DNA of 64,000 nt from Rhodocyclales bacterium GT-UBC. Lineage in GTDB: Bacteria; Pseudomonadota; Gammaproteobacteria; Burkholderiales; Rhodocyclaceae. Location: NCBI GenBank assembly GCA_003583745.1, contig QXPY01000004.1, positions 124,001 through 188,000 of the forward strand, written 5' to 3'. Below are positions 15,656 to 24,392 of this stretch, in pieces; position 1 is the stretch's first letter, and every line of letters starts with the position of its first letter. The notes below the pieces were generated by a model, which saw only the letters and a list, made by a program, of their open reading frames with translations, was not told the DNA's origin and ran no database searches. The position numbers were made by a program, and so were the translations under genes.

Positions 15656-15669
15656 GGGCGGCCCCGCCC
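15656..15669 (+). terminator. GC-rich hairpin after the first late block
   Basis: GGGCGG-CC-CCGCCC is a perfect 6-bp stem with a two-base loop nine bases after the 15647 stop and directly before copy 2 of the 22-bp element. There is no U-run, so intrinsic termination is doubtful; it may instead protect the transcript end. Confidence 0.35.
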
Positions 15670-15688
15670 ATCCTGACCCCCCTGACCG
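15667..15688 (+). repeat. 22-bp late-operon element, copy 2
   Basis: This matches the element at 6273-6294 at 21 of 22 positions and likewise ends in a short hairpin (GACCG-GG-CGGTC). It lies 69 bases before the tail-tube start. Two near-identical elements at the heads of the capsid and tail-tube genes indicate a shared regulatory or processing role. Confidence 0.65.
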
Positions 15689-15709
15689 GGCGGTCGGTCG
15701 CGTGAAAAA

Positions 15710-15750
15710 CTCCGGGTGTCAATTGATTAAACCTAATCGATCACCCGGAG
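15710..15750 (+). promoter_or_regulatory. Hairpin hiding the Shine-Dalgarno of the tail-tube gene
   Basis: CTCCGGGTG (15710-15718) pairs with CACCCGGAG (15742-15750); inside it TTGATTA pairs with TAATCGA (one G-U) around an AACC loop. The GGAG Shine-Dalgarno is in the 3' arm, six bases before the ATG at 15757. This would limit initiation on this highly needed structural gene unless the stem is opened. Confidence 0.6.
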
Positions 15751-15756
15751 ATTCCC

Positions 15757-16503
15757 ATGGCTCAATCAGTCAAGAAAACCATCATCGTCAATGGAACGCC
15801 TTATATCGGGGCGGTCGGCGTCAATGCCCTGGAGTCGCTGGGGAATACCGCAAAGCTGACGGTCAACGCCAATTTCGACAAGAAAACCTCCCCTAACTTC
15901 CAGGGCGGTGGCGGTAACGAAAAGGTCTTCCAGCGCTTCAAAGATGGCACGGTGACGCTTGATTGCCGCCAGACTTCGATCACCTTGCTTGAAATCGCCT
16001 TGGGCGGCACGTCTGAGACGATTGCAGCGGGCGCGGTTGCCGATGAAGCGCATACCGTTGTGGCACTGGATAAGTTGATTCAGTTCGACCACATGCAAGA
16101 CATGTCTATCCCCCTCATCGTTTCGCCTGCCGCCGGCGGCACGGCCTATGTCGAGGGCACCGACTATCTGCGCAAGCGGGCCGGCATCATTCCGCTATCC
16201 AGCGGCGCTATCGCTGCGGCTGCCGAAATCGAATGCGCCTACACCAAGCACAAGCATGCCCGTATCCAGGCATTGATGAAGACGGTGACCGAAAAGGGCT
16301 TGCTGTTTGACGGCAAGGACGAAGTTGAAGGCGCGCCCTTCCTGGTAAAGTTTCATCGCGTCGGTTTTGGCCCGACCAAAACCCTCGAATTCATCGGTGA
16401 GGACTTTCTCAACTGGACGATCGAAGGCGAGATTCTTGCCTACGAGGGCATTACCGATCCGGCTAAAAGCCAGTTTTACGAATCGAAGATTGGCGGCCTG
16501 TAA
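15757..16503 (+). CDS. Major tail tube protein
   Basis: The 248-residue protein lies directly before the tail chaperone and tape measure, where the tail tube gene is found. Its sequence is strand-rich (LTVNANFDKKTSPNFQG, DGTVTLDCRQTSITLLEIAL, GFGPTKTLEFIGEDFLNWTI) and resembles the TP901/lambda gpV-like tube fold in layout. GGAG at a spacing of six precedes the ATG. No tail sheath gene is present, so the tail is of the non-contractile type. Confidence 0.78.
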   Translation: MAQSVKKTIIVNGTPYIGAVGVNALESLGNTAKLTVNANFDKKTSPNFQGGGGNEKVFQRFKDGTVTLDCRQTSITLLEIALGGTSETIAAGAVADEAHTVVALDKLIQFDHMQDMSIPLIVSPAAGGTAYVEGTDYLRKRAGIIPLSSGAIAAAAEIECAYTKHKHARIQALMKTVTEKGLLFDGKDEVEGAPFLVKFHRVGFGPTKTLEFIGEDFLNWTIEGEILAYEGITDPAKSQFYESKIGGL

Positions 16504-16847
16504 TGGGGCTCCTGGGTGAATCGCGGCTGGGTGATCGCAAGGTCATCGTTCGGGAATTGACCGTGGAGGAAATTCGCACCTGGTGCGAATCGGCTGCGGG
16601 CCGAAGTTCGTTTCACCTGGTCGACAGCCTTTTTGAGGATCTGGATATCTCGATTTCGGATATCCCCAGCTTCAGTGATTTGACGGCGGCGGAACTCGAA
16701 GGCCACGGGCCTTCCGAGTTTGAGCCGCTGATCGCCAAGATCCGGGAGGTGAATCCGCGTTTTTTCGCGACTTGGCGGCGCCGGCTAGAACTAATCGCGG
16801 GGGGGATAGCGCCGCATCCCGACTTGCAAAAAACGTTGCCCGATTGA
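16503..16847 (+). CDS. Tail assembly chaperone, short form (gpG-like)
   Basis: The ATG overlaps the tail-tube stop (TAATG). The 114-residue zero-frame product is mixed helical (VIVRELTVEEIRTWCESA, FFATWRRRLELIAGG). The position between tube and tape measure is diagnostic for lambda gpG-type chaperones. Near the 3' end a G7 run allows a -1 shift into an overlapping frame without its own start codon. Confidence 0.75.
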   Translation: MGLLGESRLGDRKVIVRELTVEEIRTWCESAAGRSSFHLVDSLFEDLDISISDIPSFSDLTAAELEGHGPSEFEPLIAKIREVNPRFFATWRRRLELIAGGIAPHPDLQKTLPD

Positions 16848-16945
16848 TACGCGAGCATGGCCATGTCAATGCCTGGTCATACCCGTGGTCTGTGTTTTGC
16901 GACGCGATTGATGAGGCGAATGCTGCGATTTCGGAGCAGCGCTGA
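16503..16945 (+). CDS. Tail assembly chaperone, -1 frameshift form (gpG-T-like)
   Basis: After codon 101 the ribosome can slip on G_GGG_GGG (16799-16805), which is in the canonical X_XXY_YYZ phase, and continue in the -1 frame for 46 residues to TGA at 16943-16945 (segments RLAKNVARLIREHGH, WSYPWSVFCDAIDEA). The extension has chaperone-like helices and a Trp/Phe pattern seen in phage gpT regions. A second A6 run (16828-16833) could also allow slippage. The predicted product has 147 residues. Confidence 0.6.
16799..16805 (+). promoter_or_regulatory. Slippery heptamer for -1 frameshift
   Basis: Seven G's in the phase GCG-GGG-GGG-ATA fit the G_GGG_GGG slippery rule. The -1 frame is open from here for 46 codons; the zero frame ends 42 bases later. 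Confidence 0.55.
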
Positions 16946-16946
16946 T

Positions 16947-17114
16947 TCAGCGGCCGGTAATCGTCCAGGTGATGGTGCTGCCGGCCAGGCGAACGAGAAA
17001 CACGACTAGCAGCAGGCCCGCCGCAATGACAAACCGGGTGGGCGAAAAGAGATGGCCTAGCCCGTAGCAGAGGGCCATACCGATGATGAGCAGGATATCC
17101 AGCTTCGATTTCAT
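16947..17114 (-). CDS. Small two-span membrane protein on the opposite strand
   Basis: A 55-residue frame on the minus strand fills the gap between the chaperone stop (16945) and the tape-measure start (17131). It has two hydrophobic helices (LDILLIIGMALCYGLGHLF and FVIAAGLLLVVFLVRLAG). A longer start at 17132 would overlap the tape-measure ATG on the other strand. The strongly membrane-like composition suggests it is real; a holin-like or inhibitory role is speculation. No clear Shine-Dalgarno. Confidence 0.45.
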   Translation of the reverse strand: MKSKLDILLIIGMALCYGLGHLFSPTRFVIAAGLLLVVFLVRLAGSTITWTITGR

Positions 17115-17130
17115 GTCACCAGTATAGCTC

Positions 17131-20100
17131 ATGACCAACAAATTCGCGCTCGGCATTGAAATCACCGCTGACCCGGCCCGGGCCAAGGCAGGACTGGCGG
17201 AAACCCGCAAGGATCTGCTGGCGACCTATGCCGATGCGAAGGCTGCTGTTGCGAAGCTGAACGCCGAGCTGACCGATTCCCGTGCCCGTGCTGCCGAGAT
17301 GGCGAAGAGCATGGGCACGATGGGGCCGCCGACTCGGGCGATGGTCGCCGACTTCGAAAAAATGAAGGCTTCGGTCAATGCTGCGCAAGCGGCCGTAGAG
17401 AAGAAGAGCCTTGCCCTGCAGCAGTCACGCCTGGCCATTCGGGAGAATGCGGATGCTTTGGCCTCGGTGAAATCTGCAACCGATGCCATTGCCGCCGCTT
17501 CTCAGAAAGCGGCTGCTGCGGCTAGCTCGACACGCCAGCTCGCTGCAGCACAAGCACTGATTGATGCTGAAAACCGCCTGCAGAGGGAGATCAGGGAAAC
17601 GGCCGCTGCCCGGGAGGCGGCTGCAGCCAAAGCTGCAGCAGAGGCGGCAGCGCTGGCCGCCCGGCCACTCAATTCAAAGAACCTTGCCATCGCAGCCGGT
17701 ATGTCGAGCCTGGGCGGCCGGGAGTCGTCGGCTATTCGTGCTGAAATTGCAGACACGAACCGGGCGCTGGCGTCGCTACGCGCCAATGGCGCAGCCGCAC
17801 AGGATATTGCCCGTGCAAGCCAATTGGCCCAGGCGAAAATTGCCGCACTGACCGCAGAACTGAATGGGGTGGCGCCGGCGGCCAATGCAGCGCAGAACTC
17901 GATCGCCAGCGCAGCGCACCGGATGGCGGCAATGACAGCGGCCGCACTGGCGGCCCGTGAAGCGATCCAGCTGCTGAAATCGTCAGTCGATACCGGCATC
18001 AAATTCGACAGCCTGAAGACACAGTATCAGTTCGGTAACGGCGGCGATGTTCGAAAGGCCGCCGATGAAATGGCGTATGCGGCCAAGTTGGCTAACCGGC
18101 TCGGCCTTGAATTGACCGCAACCACTCAAGGGTACGGAAAAATCCAGGCCGCCTCCAAAGGCACCACGTTGGAGGGAGAAAAGACCCGTGCGATTTTTAC
18201 GGCCATCGCTTCAGCCAGTGCGGTGATGGGGCTAAGTGCGGAAGATCAGTCCGGCGTATTGCTTGCCATCTCGCAAATGATGAGCAAGGGCACGGTCAGC
18301 GCTGAGGAATTGCGTGGGCAACTCGGTGAGCGCCTACCTAGCGCATTCAAGATTGCTGCCGCCGCAATGAAGGTAACGGAAGAAGAGCTTGGGAAGATGC
18401 TCGAGACCGGGCAGCTCACAGCTGCGCAATTCCTCCCTCGGTTTGCGGAGGCGCTGCAGCAATCTGTTAATGGATCACTACGAACTGCCGAAACAAGCGC
18501 CCGGGCAAATCTCCAGCGCCTTGAAAACGCATTCACCGAGTTCAAGCTCCGGATCGCCAGTTCCGGACTTCTGGACAAAGTATCAGAACAGATCGAGCGC
18601 TTGCTCGCCCATATTGCCGCGATGGCTGAGTCAGGGGAGCTGGATAAGCTCGCCAAGGGTTTCGCCGATGCATTTGGTTCTGTCGTCAAATTTTTGGCTG
18701 ATGCGGCGATCTTTGCCGAGAATTTCTCAAACGTTCTTGGTCCCCTCGCTACTGCCTTAGCGGCGGTGATGGTTGGTGGCCGTGCATTGGCTGTTGTCAC
18801 ATCCGCAACCGCTGGGCTAGCTGCAACAGGTACTGCGGCAACGGCAGCATCAGTTGGCATTGGGATGCTGGCCGCAGCTTTCCGTTTATTGCGATCAATG
18901 ACGATTGGCGGAATTGTCCTTCTAGGAGTTGAGAAGCTGATTGAGTGGGGTGCAAAAGCAAATGAAGCCAGGATTCATGCTGAAGCGCTTCAGGCTGATA
19001 TCAGGAAGCTGATTGATGCCAATAGTGAATATGCGAGTTTGACTCAACTTGATGCGGACGCTTTAACTGAGTTTGGCGATGCTGCCTATGAGGCCTATGA
19101 AAAAGCGATTAAGGGAGCACGTGACTATGCATCTGCCAAAGTTACTGATCTTGTAGCGACGAAGGAGCGACTCACCAAGCTACGCGGCTATGACGATGGC
19201 AGCGTTGATGAAGCGATTGCCTTTTATCGCGACCAGGCTGGTGCCTATAACGCTTACATCGATACCGTGCTCGCCGGCGAAAAGCTACGGCGTGAGCAAG
19301 TTCGCCTGACCGGCCAGATCATCGCCAAAGAAGCCGAGCGTGAAAAGCTCTTGGCGGGTGAAGTGAAACAGACCCGTGCCGAGGCGATCGCCGACCAGAT
19401 CAAGGGTTACGAAAAGCTGGTCGACGCCATTCGCAAGGCACGTGAGGAATCGCAGAAAGAGGCGGAAGAAGCCAAGAAGAAGGCCGAGGATCTGCGCTCG
19501 AGCGCGGCAGACAAGAAGATGTCTGCCGCCGACAAGGCGACGCAGATTCGCGAGAAGGACCTCACGCCGGAGGAACGCGCCGCAAATGATCAAGCCCGCG
19601 CCCTTGACGCTCAGTCTCAGGGTGCCTACTACGCTGCTGCCGCAGCTGCAGCGGCGCTGGATGGGCGTGGCAAGGATTTCGAGAAATACGCCAAGCAGGC
19701 CGAGAAGTTCCTCGAGCGAGCCATGAAGTTTGCCGAGTCTGCGCAGGATGCAAATCTGGTCGAAGAGATCGGAGGGCAACAGGCCAACTTGGACAACTCG
19801 AAGGCAAAGGTGCAGGACCAGAAAGCGGCGGAGGCAGAGAAGCAGGCAGCTGCGCTGATGGATCAGCTCAATGCGGCGCAGGCAAAGCTGAAGGAATTGA
19901 AAGGCGAGGCTGCGACGGTGCAAGTGAACGCGGATATCGCGACTGCTGTGACCAAATTGGCCGAGGTCGAAGCAAAACTGAATGCACTGAACGGCAAATC
20001 GGCAACCGTCACCGTCAACACCGTGAGTACTGCGCCGGCCGATACCAGCACGATGACGCGTCAGGAGCTGATTGATGCGATTCCGGCCCGGGCTTATGGT

Positions 20101-20454
20101 GGTGAGATCCCTGGCTATGCACCTCACGATCGGGCCGATAACGCATTGATCTGGGCGACGCCTGGTGAGCACATGATGCAGATTCCGGCTGTGCGCTATT
20201 ACGGCCGGGCGTTCATGGATGACATCAATAACATGCGCATCCCCAGGTACGCATACGGCGGGCAGATTGGGACATCCGTTGCCAGCCGAATTTCGGTTCC
20301 ATCATTGAGTTCGCCTGGGCGGTCTGAGCCGCAGATGTACGGCAACTTTCAAATCAATGGGCGGGATTACCAGGTTCAGGCGCCGCGCTCGACGTTCGAT
20401 GACCTTGCATCAGTACTTTCACGGGAGATGTTGAAGAAAGGTCGGCGCTCATGA
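17131..20454 (+). CDS. Tail tape measure protein
   Basis: The 1107-residue protein has Ala-rich coiled-coil regions at about residues 10-290 and 750-960, a tape-measure N-terminal-family core at about residues 300-450 (NGGDVRKAADEMAYAAKLAN, SAEELRGQLGERLPSAFKIA), a hydrophobic membrane-like region at about residues 535-610 and a Gly/Tyr-rich C-terminus (AYGGEIPGYAPHDRADNALI). Tape measures set tail length and help DNA cross the inner membrane. It overlaps the next gene by ATGA. Confidence 0.92.
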   Translation: MTNKFALGIEITADPARAKAGLAETRKDLLATYADAKAAVAKLNAELTDSRARAAEMAKSMGTMGPPTRAMVADFEKMKASVNAAQAAVEKKSLALQQSRLAIRENADALASVKSATDAIAAASQKAAAAASSTRQLAAAQALIDAENRLQREIRETAAAREAAAAKAAAEAAALAARPLNSKNLAIAAGMSSLGGRESSAIRAEIADTNRALASLRANGAAAQDIARASQLAQAKIAALTAELNGVAPAANAAQNSIASAAHRMAAMTAAALAAREAIQLLKSSVDTGIKFDSLKTQYQFGNGGDVRKAADEMAYAAKLANRLGLELTATTQGYGKIQAASKGTTLEGEKTRAIFTAIASASAVMGLSAEDQSGVLLAISQMMSKGTVSAEELRGQLGERLPSAFKIAAAAMKVTEEELGKMLETGQLTAAQFLPRFAEALQQSVNGSLRTAETSARANLQRLENAFTEFKLRIASSGLLDKVSEQIERLLAHIAAMAESGELDKLAKGFADAFGSVVKFLADAAIFAENFSNVLGPLATALAAVMVGGRALAVVTSATAGLAATGTAATAASVGIGMLAAAFRLLRSMTIGGIVLLGVEKLIEWGAKANEARIHAEALQADIRKLIDANSEYASLTQLDADALTEFGDAAYEAYEKAIKGARDYASAKVTDLVATKERLTKLRGYDDGSVDEAIAFYRDQAGAYNAYIDTVLAGEKLRREQVRLTGQIIAKEAEREKLLAGEVKQTRAEAIADQIKGYEKLVDAIRKAREESQKEAEEAKKKAEDLRSSAADKKMSAADKATQIREKDLTPEERAANDQARALDAQSQGAYYAAAAAAAALDGRGKDFEKYAKQAEKFLERAMKFAESAQDANLVEEIGGQQANLDNSKAKVQDQKAAEAEKQAAALMDQLNAAQAKLKELKGEAATVQVNADIATAVTKLAEVEAKLNALNGKSATVTVNTVSTAPADTSTMTRQELIDAIPARAYGGEIPGYAPHDRADNALIWATPGEHMMQIPAVRYYGRAFMDDINNMRIPRYAYGGQIGTSVASRISVPSLSSPGRSEPQMYGNFQINGRDYQVQAPRSTFDDLASVLSREMLKKGRRS

Positions 20455-20975
20455 GTTTCGAAATCGGCAACCTTATTGTCTTTCCGATCGCGGGTTTCGA
20501 CCTGACGCAAAAATATGAATTCCTCCAGCGCGAATCGATTGAGCGATCGATTACGGGGCGCGGCATCAAGATGATGACCGATGGCTACAACAAATTGAGG
20601 GTGACGACGAGCGGCTCGGGTTGGATGCCCGCCGGCCTGCAGGCAATCAACCGCACCCAGCAATTCGACGTCAAATGCGTGGTGCCGCGTACGGTTGTTG
20701 CGGACCCTGTGACGCGGCAAGCGACGATTCCTGCCGGGCGCAGATCGGACGCTGGATTCTCGCCCTGGGGGTATGCGATTTTTGCCAGCGGCGAAAGCCG
20801 CAAGGTCGGGGTGACGATCGGCGGCAATGTGGCCACGGTTGCCGAGACAGATGGTGCGATTGGCTACGCCGTGGCTTACATCCCGAAGATTCGCGCCTAC
20901 GTGCATCCGCCGAGCGATAGCGGGGATGCAGGGACGGCAACGTATCACTGGGAAATTGTGGTGGAAGAAGTCTGA
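20451..20975 (+). CDS. Distal tail protein, 174 aa
   Basis: The gene follows the tape measure with ATGA overlap, the position of distal tail proteins in siphophages. The product is strand-rich (NLIVFPIAGFDLTQKYEF, YNKLRVTTSGSGWMPAGL, ATYHWEIVVEEV). No catalytic motif is seen. The assignment rests on position and composition. Confidence 0.6.
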   Translation: MSFEIGNLIVFPIAGFDLTQKYEFLQRESIERSITGRGIKMMTDGYNKLRVTTSGSGWMPAGLQAINRTQQFDVKCVVPRTVVADPVTRQATIPAGRRSDAGFSPWGYAIFASGESRKVGVTIGGNVATVAETDGAIGYAVAYIPKIRAYVHPPSDSGDAGTATYHWEIVVEEV

Positions 20976-23635
20976 TGGCATTCGGCTTTTCCGAGATCAG
21001 CTTATCGGCGCTGACAACGTCGGTCAGGGCGCTTGCCAGCGATGGCACCAACCATGTTGTCGGTGTCGGGCAGGACTCGGTTACTGTCTATTCCGCCGAC
21101 GCCGGCGTCACATTTTCCGTCGGCGATATCGCATACAGCGCCTGGGCAGCGGTGGCCTTTGGTTCAGGGCGATTTGTGGCCATCTCCGACAATGCGGCCA
21201 AGGCTGCCTGGTCGGCTGATAACGGTGCTACGTTCAATGTTGTCAATTTGTCGGCCACCATGCAGGCCGTGGCTTTTGGCGGCGGAAAGTTCGTTGCCTG
21301 CAACAGTAGCACCATGCTGTATTCCGCCAACGGTGGCGGCACTTGGTCGGCCGTTACTCCGCCCGAGGCATGGTCGTTGCGTGCCAGTTCGCTGTGCTGG
21401 ACCGGTTCGTTCTGGCTTGTCATTGATCTTTTCGGCAACAAGTCCTATACATCGGCCGATGGGGAGACCTGGGCAGTCCATACGACCGATGGTCTAGGCT
21501 GGACGCTGCGTTGTGTCGTATGGATCGGCACAAAGTTTGTCGGCCTGGCTTACGGCTCCGCCTTGGCATTTACGTCCGTCGATGGCATTACATGGGTGAG
21601 TCATGCTTTGCCTGCATCTCGCGGCTGGTCTCACGTTGCGTGGAATGGTATTCGGCTGATCGGCCTTGCCGGAACACAGTCAGTCAATGCCTATGCTGCC
21701 TCGGCCGATGGCGAAACATGGACGGCAGGAACCTTTGAGACGGCTAGCTACTGGCAATCCCTGACTACTTGCGGGCTTTCGGTCATCACCATATCGAGTG
21801 CACCACGGCGGGCACTGGGCACTGGCGATGTGCTTGCTGAGTTTGGGACCTCGCGCATTGGCATCGATATCAGCGTGCGCGATATCGGCAAGTCGGCCCT
21901 CGGGATACACGTTGATGTTCGCGCGACTGTCGCGACCGGTGTGGCCACGCTGGGGGTCGCGTTACGCTCGATCAAATCAAGTGTGGCGAATGGATCGGCG
22001 CCGGCGACAGATCCGAAAACCGAGGCGGGTGTGTGGGGGGTGCGCATCTCGCTCGATGGGGTCGATATCTCGGATTTGACCCTGGGTGACGTAACGGTCG
22101 AGGCCGAGGAAGGCGCAGCTCGTCTTGCCGACTTTACATGGTTGCCGCCTGCCGGTATCTCGCTGACTGTACAGAACCTGATTGGCCGGCGCATCGTGAT
22201 TGTGCTGGTCGATATGTCGTCGGGGCTGCCGGAAAACCCGATGGTGCTTTTTACCGGGCGGGTTGAGCGCCCAAAACTCAATATCGATGCGCAGTCGATA
22301 TCGATGACATGCACGGATCAACGGCAGTCCGCAATTGGCGCAATGAGTAAAGAGCGCCTGGCCGAGTTGATCGGGGGGTATTGGTCATCCGCTGTATTTA
22401 AAAAAGGGACGACGTCGTGGGGCTATGCCAATGACCGGCTGAGCACTGTTGCGGCAAGCCTCGATTTGTCTGCAGAGGGCAATCTGCGGCTGACGCCCTG
22501 GGCGGCAAAAGAGATTGCGGACATCGAATACACGGGCGATACGTTGCTGGCGCGGCCGGAGGTTGATATCGCAGATGCGACTTCGATGACAAACCGGGTC
22601 GATATTTCGTTCGGGTACCGGTTTCCAAGGGTCAAATCTGAAGGCTATCGGGTCGATTATGACCTGCTGGCGGCGGCGGGGTTGCCGTTTTCGTTTTGGG
22701 TGAATAACGGCGGCGTGTTCATGATTCGCACAGCCGTCGAGGCGGCGCTGAAGGATGCCGGCGCAACGATCGAGCAGATCACCTACACGGCGCTGCCGAC
22801 TGGCGCGGTGGCGCTGCCTGGGACTGGTGTATGGCTGCCGAACCCGGTCACTGATCCCTTGCTTTGCCTGGGCTTTAACGCGATTGTCAGTTTCGACTAT
22901 GCGCAGACGACTGATGAGACTTATGCGATCACGGTGAAGGCCGATGGGAGCATCGCGAATATCGGCGAGATCACGACGACGATGTCGGGTTCGCTCGAGG
23001 GGGTTTATCAAGACACGAATGCGGTCGAGATGAACATTACCCTGAAAAAGTCCGACCTTTTGAGCAATCCGCCTACCGACCAAGCGACGGTTGTGCCCGG
23101 ATGGACGAATGCAAAGACCGTGACGCTGAGCGCGGAGACCGATCGTGCGGCTGCACAGAACGCAATGGAAACGCTGATTGCGATCGCGAAAGCGGAGATC
23201 TGGAAAGCGCATCGCGGGCACAACGTGAGATTTCGCGTGCCGTTGAACCCGGCGATTGATACGGATAAAACCATCGCGATCGATGACGGGCGGGTGCTGG
23301 CAAAGGGCAAAGTGCGGCGCGTGCGTCACGTGATGACGCCGGATTCCGGGTCTGCGATCAGCGAGGTTGATCTCGCGATCTGTGCTGTTTCCGGTGTCGG
23401 AACGAATCATGCCGACGACGACATTGTTGCCGAGGATGGCACAGAGGACGGTACGACGGTGCCCCTCGGAGCGCCTGTTGTGACGTGGGACGGCTCTGCA
23501 ACAGGTGACCAGGTGATCACAATTACATTCCCGGGCGTTGAAGACCATGAACGCGATCTTGCGAAGGTCGAGATTGCGCAAACGGTCGCCGCAGGGCTGG
23601 CCGAAGATCTACTGACAGTGAGCTATGAGCCATGA
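20975..23635 (+). CDS. Tail hub-like protein with N-terminal Asp-box propeller
   Basis: The 886-residue protein starts on the stop of the preceding gene. Residues about 15-270 hold six Asp-box/BNR-type repeats: YSADAGVTF, WSADNGATF, YSANGGGTW, TSADGETW, TSVDGITW and ASADGETW. These mark a sialidase-like or photosystem-stability-factor-like beta-propeller. Residues about 340-890 are a long strand-rich region of the type found in tail hub proteins (VWGVRISLDGVDISDLTLGD, FTGRVERPKLNIDAQSISM). A propeller fused to a hub suggests glycan binding at the tail tip. Confidence 0.7.
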   Translation: MAFGFSEISLSALTTSVRALASDGTNHVVGVGQDSVTVYSADAGVTFSVGDIAYSAWAAVAFGSGRFVAISDNAAKAAWSADNGATFNVVNLSATMQAVAFGGGKFVACNSSTMLYSANGGGTWSAVTPPEAWSLRASSLCWTGSFWLVIDLFGNKSYTSADGETWAVHTTDGLGWTLRCVVWIGTKFVGLAYGSALAFTSVDGITWVSHALPASRGWSHVAWNGIRLIGLAGTQSVNAYAASADGETWTAGTFETASYWQSLTTCGLSVITISSAPRRALGTGDVLAEFGTSRIGIDISVRDIGKSALGIHVDVRATVATGVATLGVALRSIKSSVANGSAPATDPKTEAGVWGVRISLDGVDISDLTLGDVTVEAEEGAARLADFTWLPPAGISLTVQNLIGRRIVIVLVDMSSGLPENPMVLFTGRVERPKLNIDAQSISMTCTDQRQSAIGAMSKERLAELIGGYWSSAVFKKGTTSWGYANDRLSTVAASLDLSAEGNLRLTPWAAKEIADIEYTGDTLLARPEVDIADATSMTNRVDISFGYRFPRVKSEGYRVDYDLLAAAGLPFSFWVNNGGVFMIRTAVEAALKDAGATIEQITYTALPTGAVALPGTGVWLPNPVTDPLLCLGFNAIVSFDYAQTTDETYAITVKADGSIANIGEITTTMSGSLEGVYQDTNAVEMNITLKKSDLLSNPPTDQATVVPGWTNAKTVTLSAETDRAAAQNAMETLIAIAKAEIWKAHRGHNVRFRVPLNPAIDTDKTIAIDDGRVLAKGKVRRVRHVMTPDSGSAISEVDLAICAVSGVGTNHADDDIVAEDGTEDGTTVPLGAPVVTWDGSATGDQVITITFPGVEDHERDLAKVEIAQTVAAGLAEDLLTVSYEP

Positions 23636-24039
23636 CCACATCACTCAAGTTTTATTCCAATTCCGCCTTGACTGCTGAGCTGCTGACGCTGTCTTACACG
23701 CGGGCTGCAGACGGCTCACTGGGTGCAGATGATCGTGTTGTTTACTTGGGTTCGACTTCTGCCGGCAAAACATTTACACCCGTGGTCGGTACTGAGATCG
23801 CGCTATCTGTCGTTGATTCAAATAGTGGCGGCGGCGTACCGGCCAGTGCAGTGACGCTGGCGACATCGCAGGCCGGGCTGGCGACTGCGACTCCCGGTGC
23901 TCCGCTGAGCCTCGGCGCATCGATCGCGAGTGGCGCCGCCGGCGCAAAGGCAATCTGGATTCGTGTGCACACCGGTGCGCTGGCGATTGGCGACTATGCC
24001 GATTTGTCGATCGAGACGAACAATCTGCAGGAGGCCTAA
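23632..24039 (+). CDS. Phage tail-tip accessory protein, 135 aa
   Basis: ATGA overlap with the hub gene. The product is Ala/Gly/Ser-rich with beta segments (SLKFYSNSALTAELLTLSYT, AKAIWIRVHTGALAIGDYAD). Its closeness to the hub suggests a structural partner. No family recognised. Confidence 0.6.
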   Translation: MTTSLKFYSNSALTAELLTLSYTRAADGSLGADDRVVYLGSTSAGKTFTPVVGTEIALSVVDSNSGGGVPASAVTLATSQAGLATATPGAPLSLGASIASGAAGAKAIWIRVHTGALAIGDYADLSIETNNLQEA

Positions 24040-24041
24040 TC

Positions 24042-24392
24042 GTGGCTGACGCGAAAGACTTGACCGAGGCACTGCATCGGCTCACACAGCAGGCGAATGG
24101 GCAGACGTCGCGTGATGATTCGGCGCTACCCGCTGCAAAACCCGTTGCAGCAATTCCGGAGCGTGTGGGGAAAGCGGGGCCGCAGGATGGCAAGCCGAGT
24201 GGCGGTGGCGGCATTGCTTCGCCGCTGACTGAGACAAATTACGGGCAGCGGTCCTGGTACGCGTACAGGACGTTGTATTCGACAGATGGGCTTTTTCCCC
24301 TGCGCGTGCGCTTGCCTTCGAGTATCAAGTTTCTCGATGCAAACGCTTCCCCGGTCGAAATCAAACCTGCTCAGCCTCCCGCGCAAGTATGA
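24042..24392 (+). CDS. Small phage tail protein, 116 aa
   Basis: A GTG start follows AGGAGG at good spacing. The N-terminal half is helical and polar (DLTEALHRLTQQANGQTSRD); the C-terminal half is a short beta domain (LFPLRVRLPSSIKFLDANA). It overlaps the last phage gene by ATGA. Function unknown. Confidence 0.6.
   Translation: MADAKDLTEALHRLTQQANGQTSRDDSALPAAKPVAAIPERVGKAGPQDGKPSGGGGIASPLTETNYGQRSWYAYRTLYSTDGLFPLRVRLPSSIKFLDANASPVEIKPAQPPAQV

Noticed and set aside
16828..16833. A6 run as the main frameshift site
   Set aside because: It is not in the canonical two-codon slippery phase, unlike the G7 run upstream; kept only as an alternative.
19285..20172. 295-codon minus-strand frame
   Set aside because: Antisense to the coiled-coil part of the tape-measure gene; Leu/Arg/Cys-rich with no recognisable domain.
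22385..23581. 398-codon minus-strand frame
   Set aside because: Antisense to the hub gene; very Arg/His-rich and inconsistent with the co-directional late operon.
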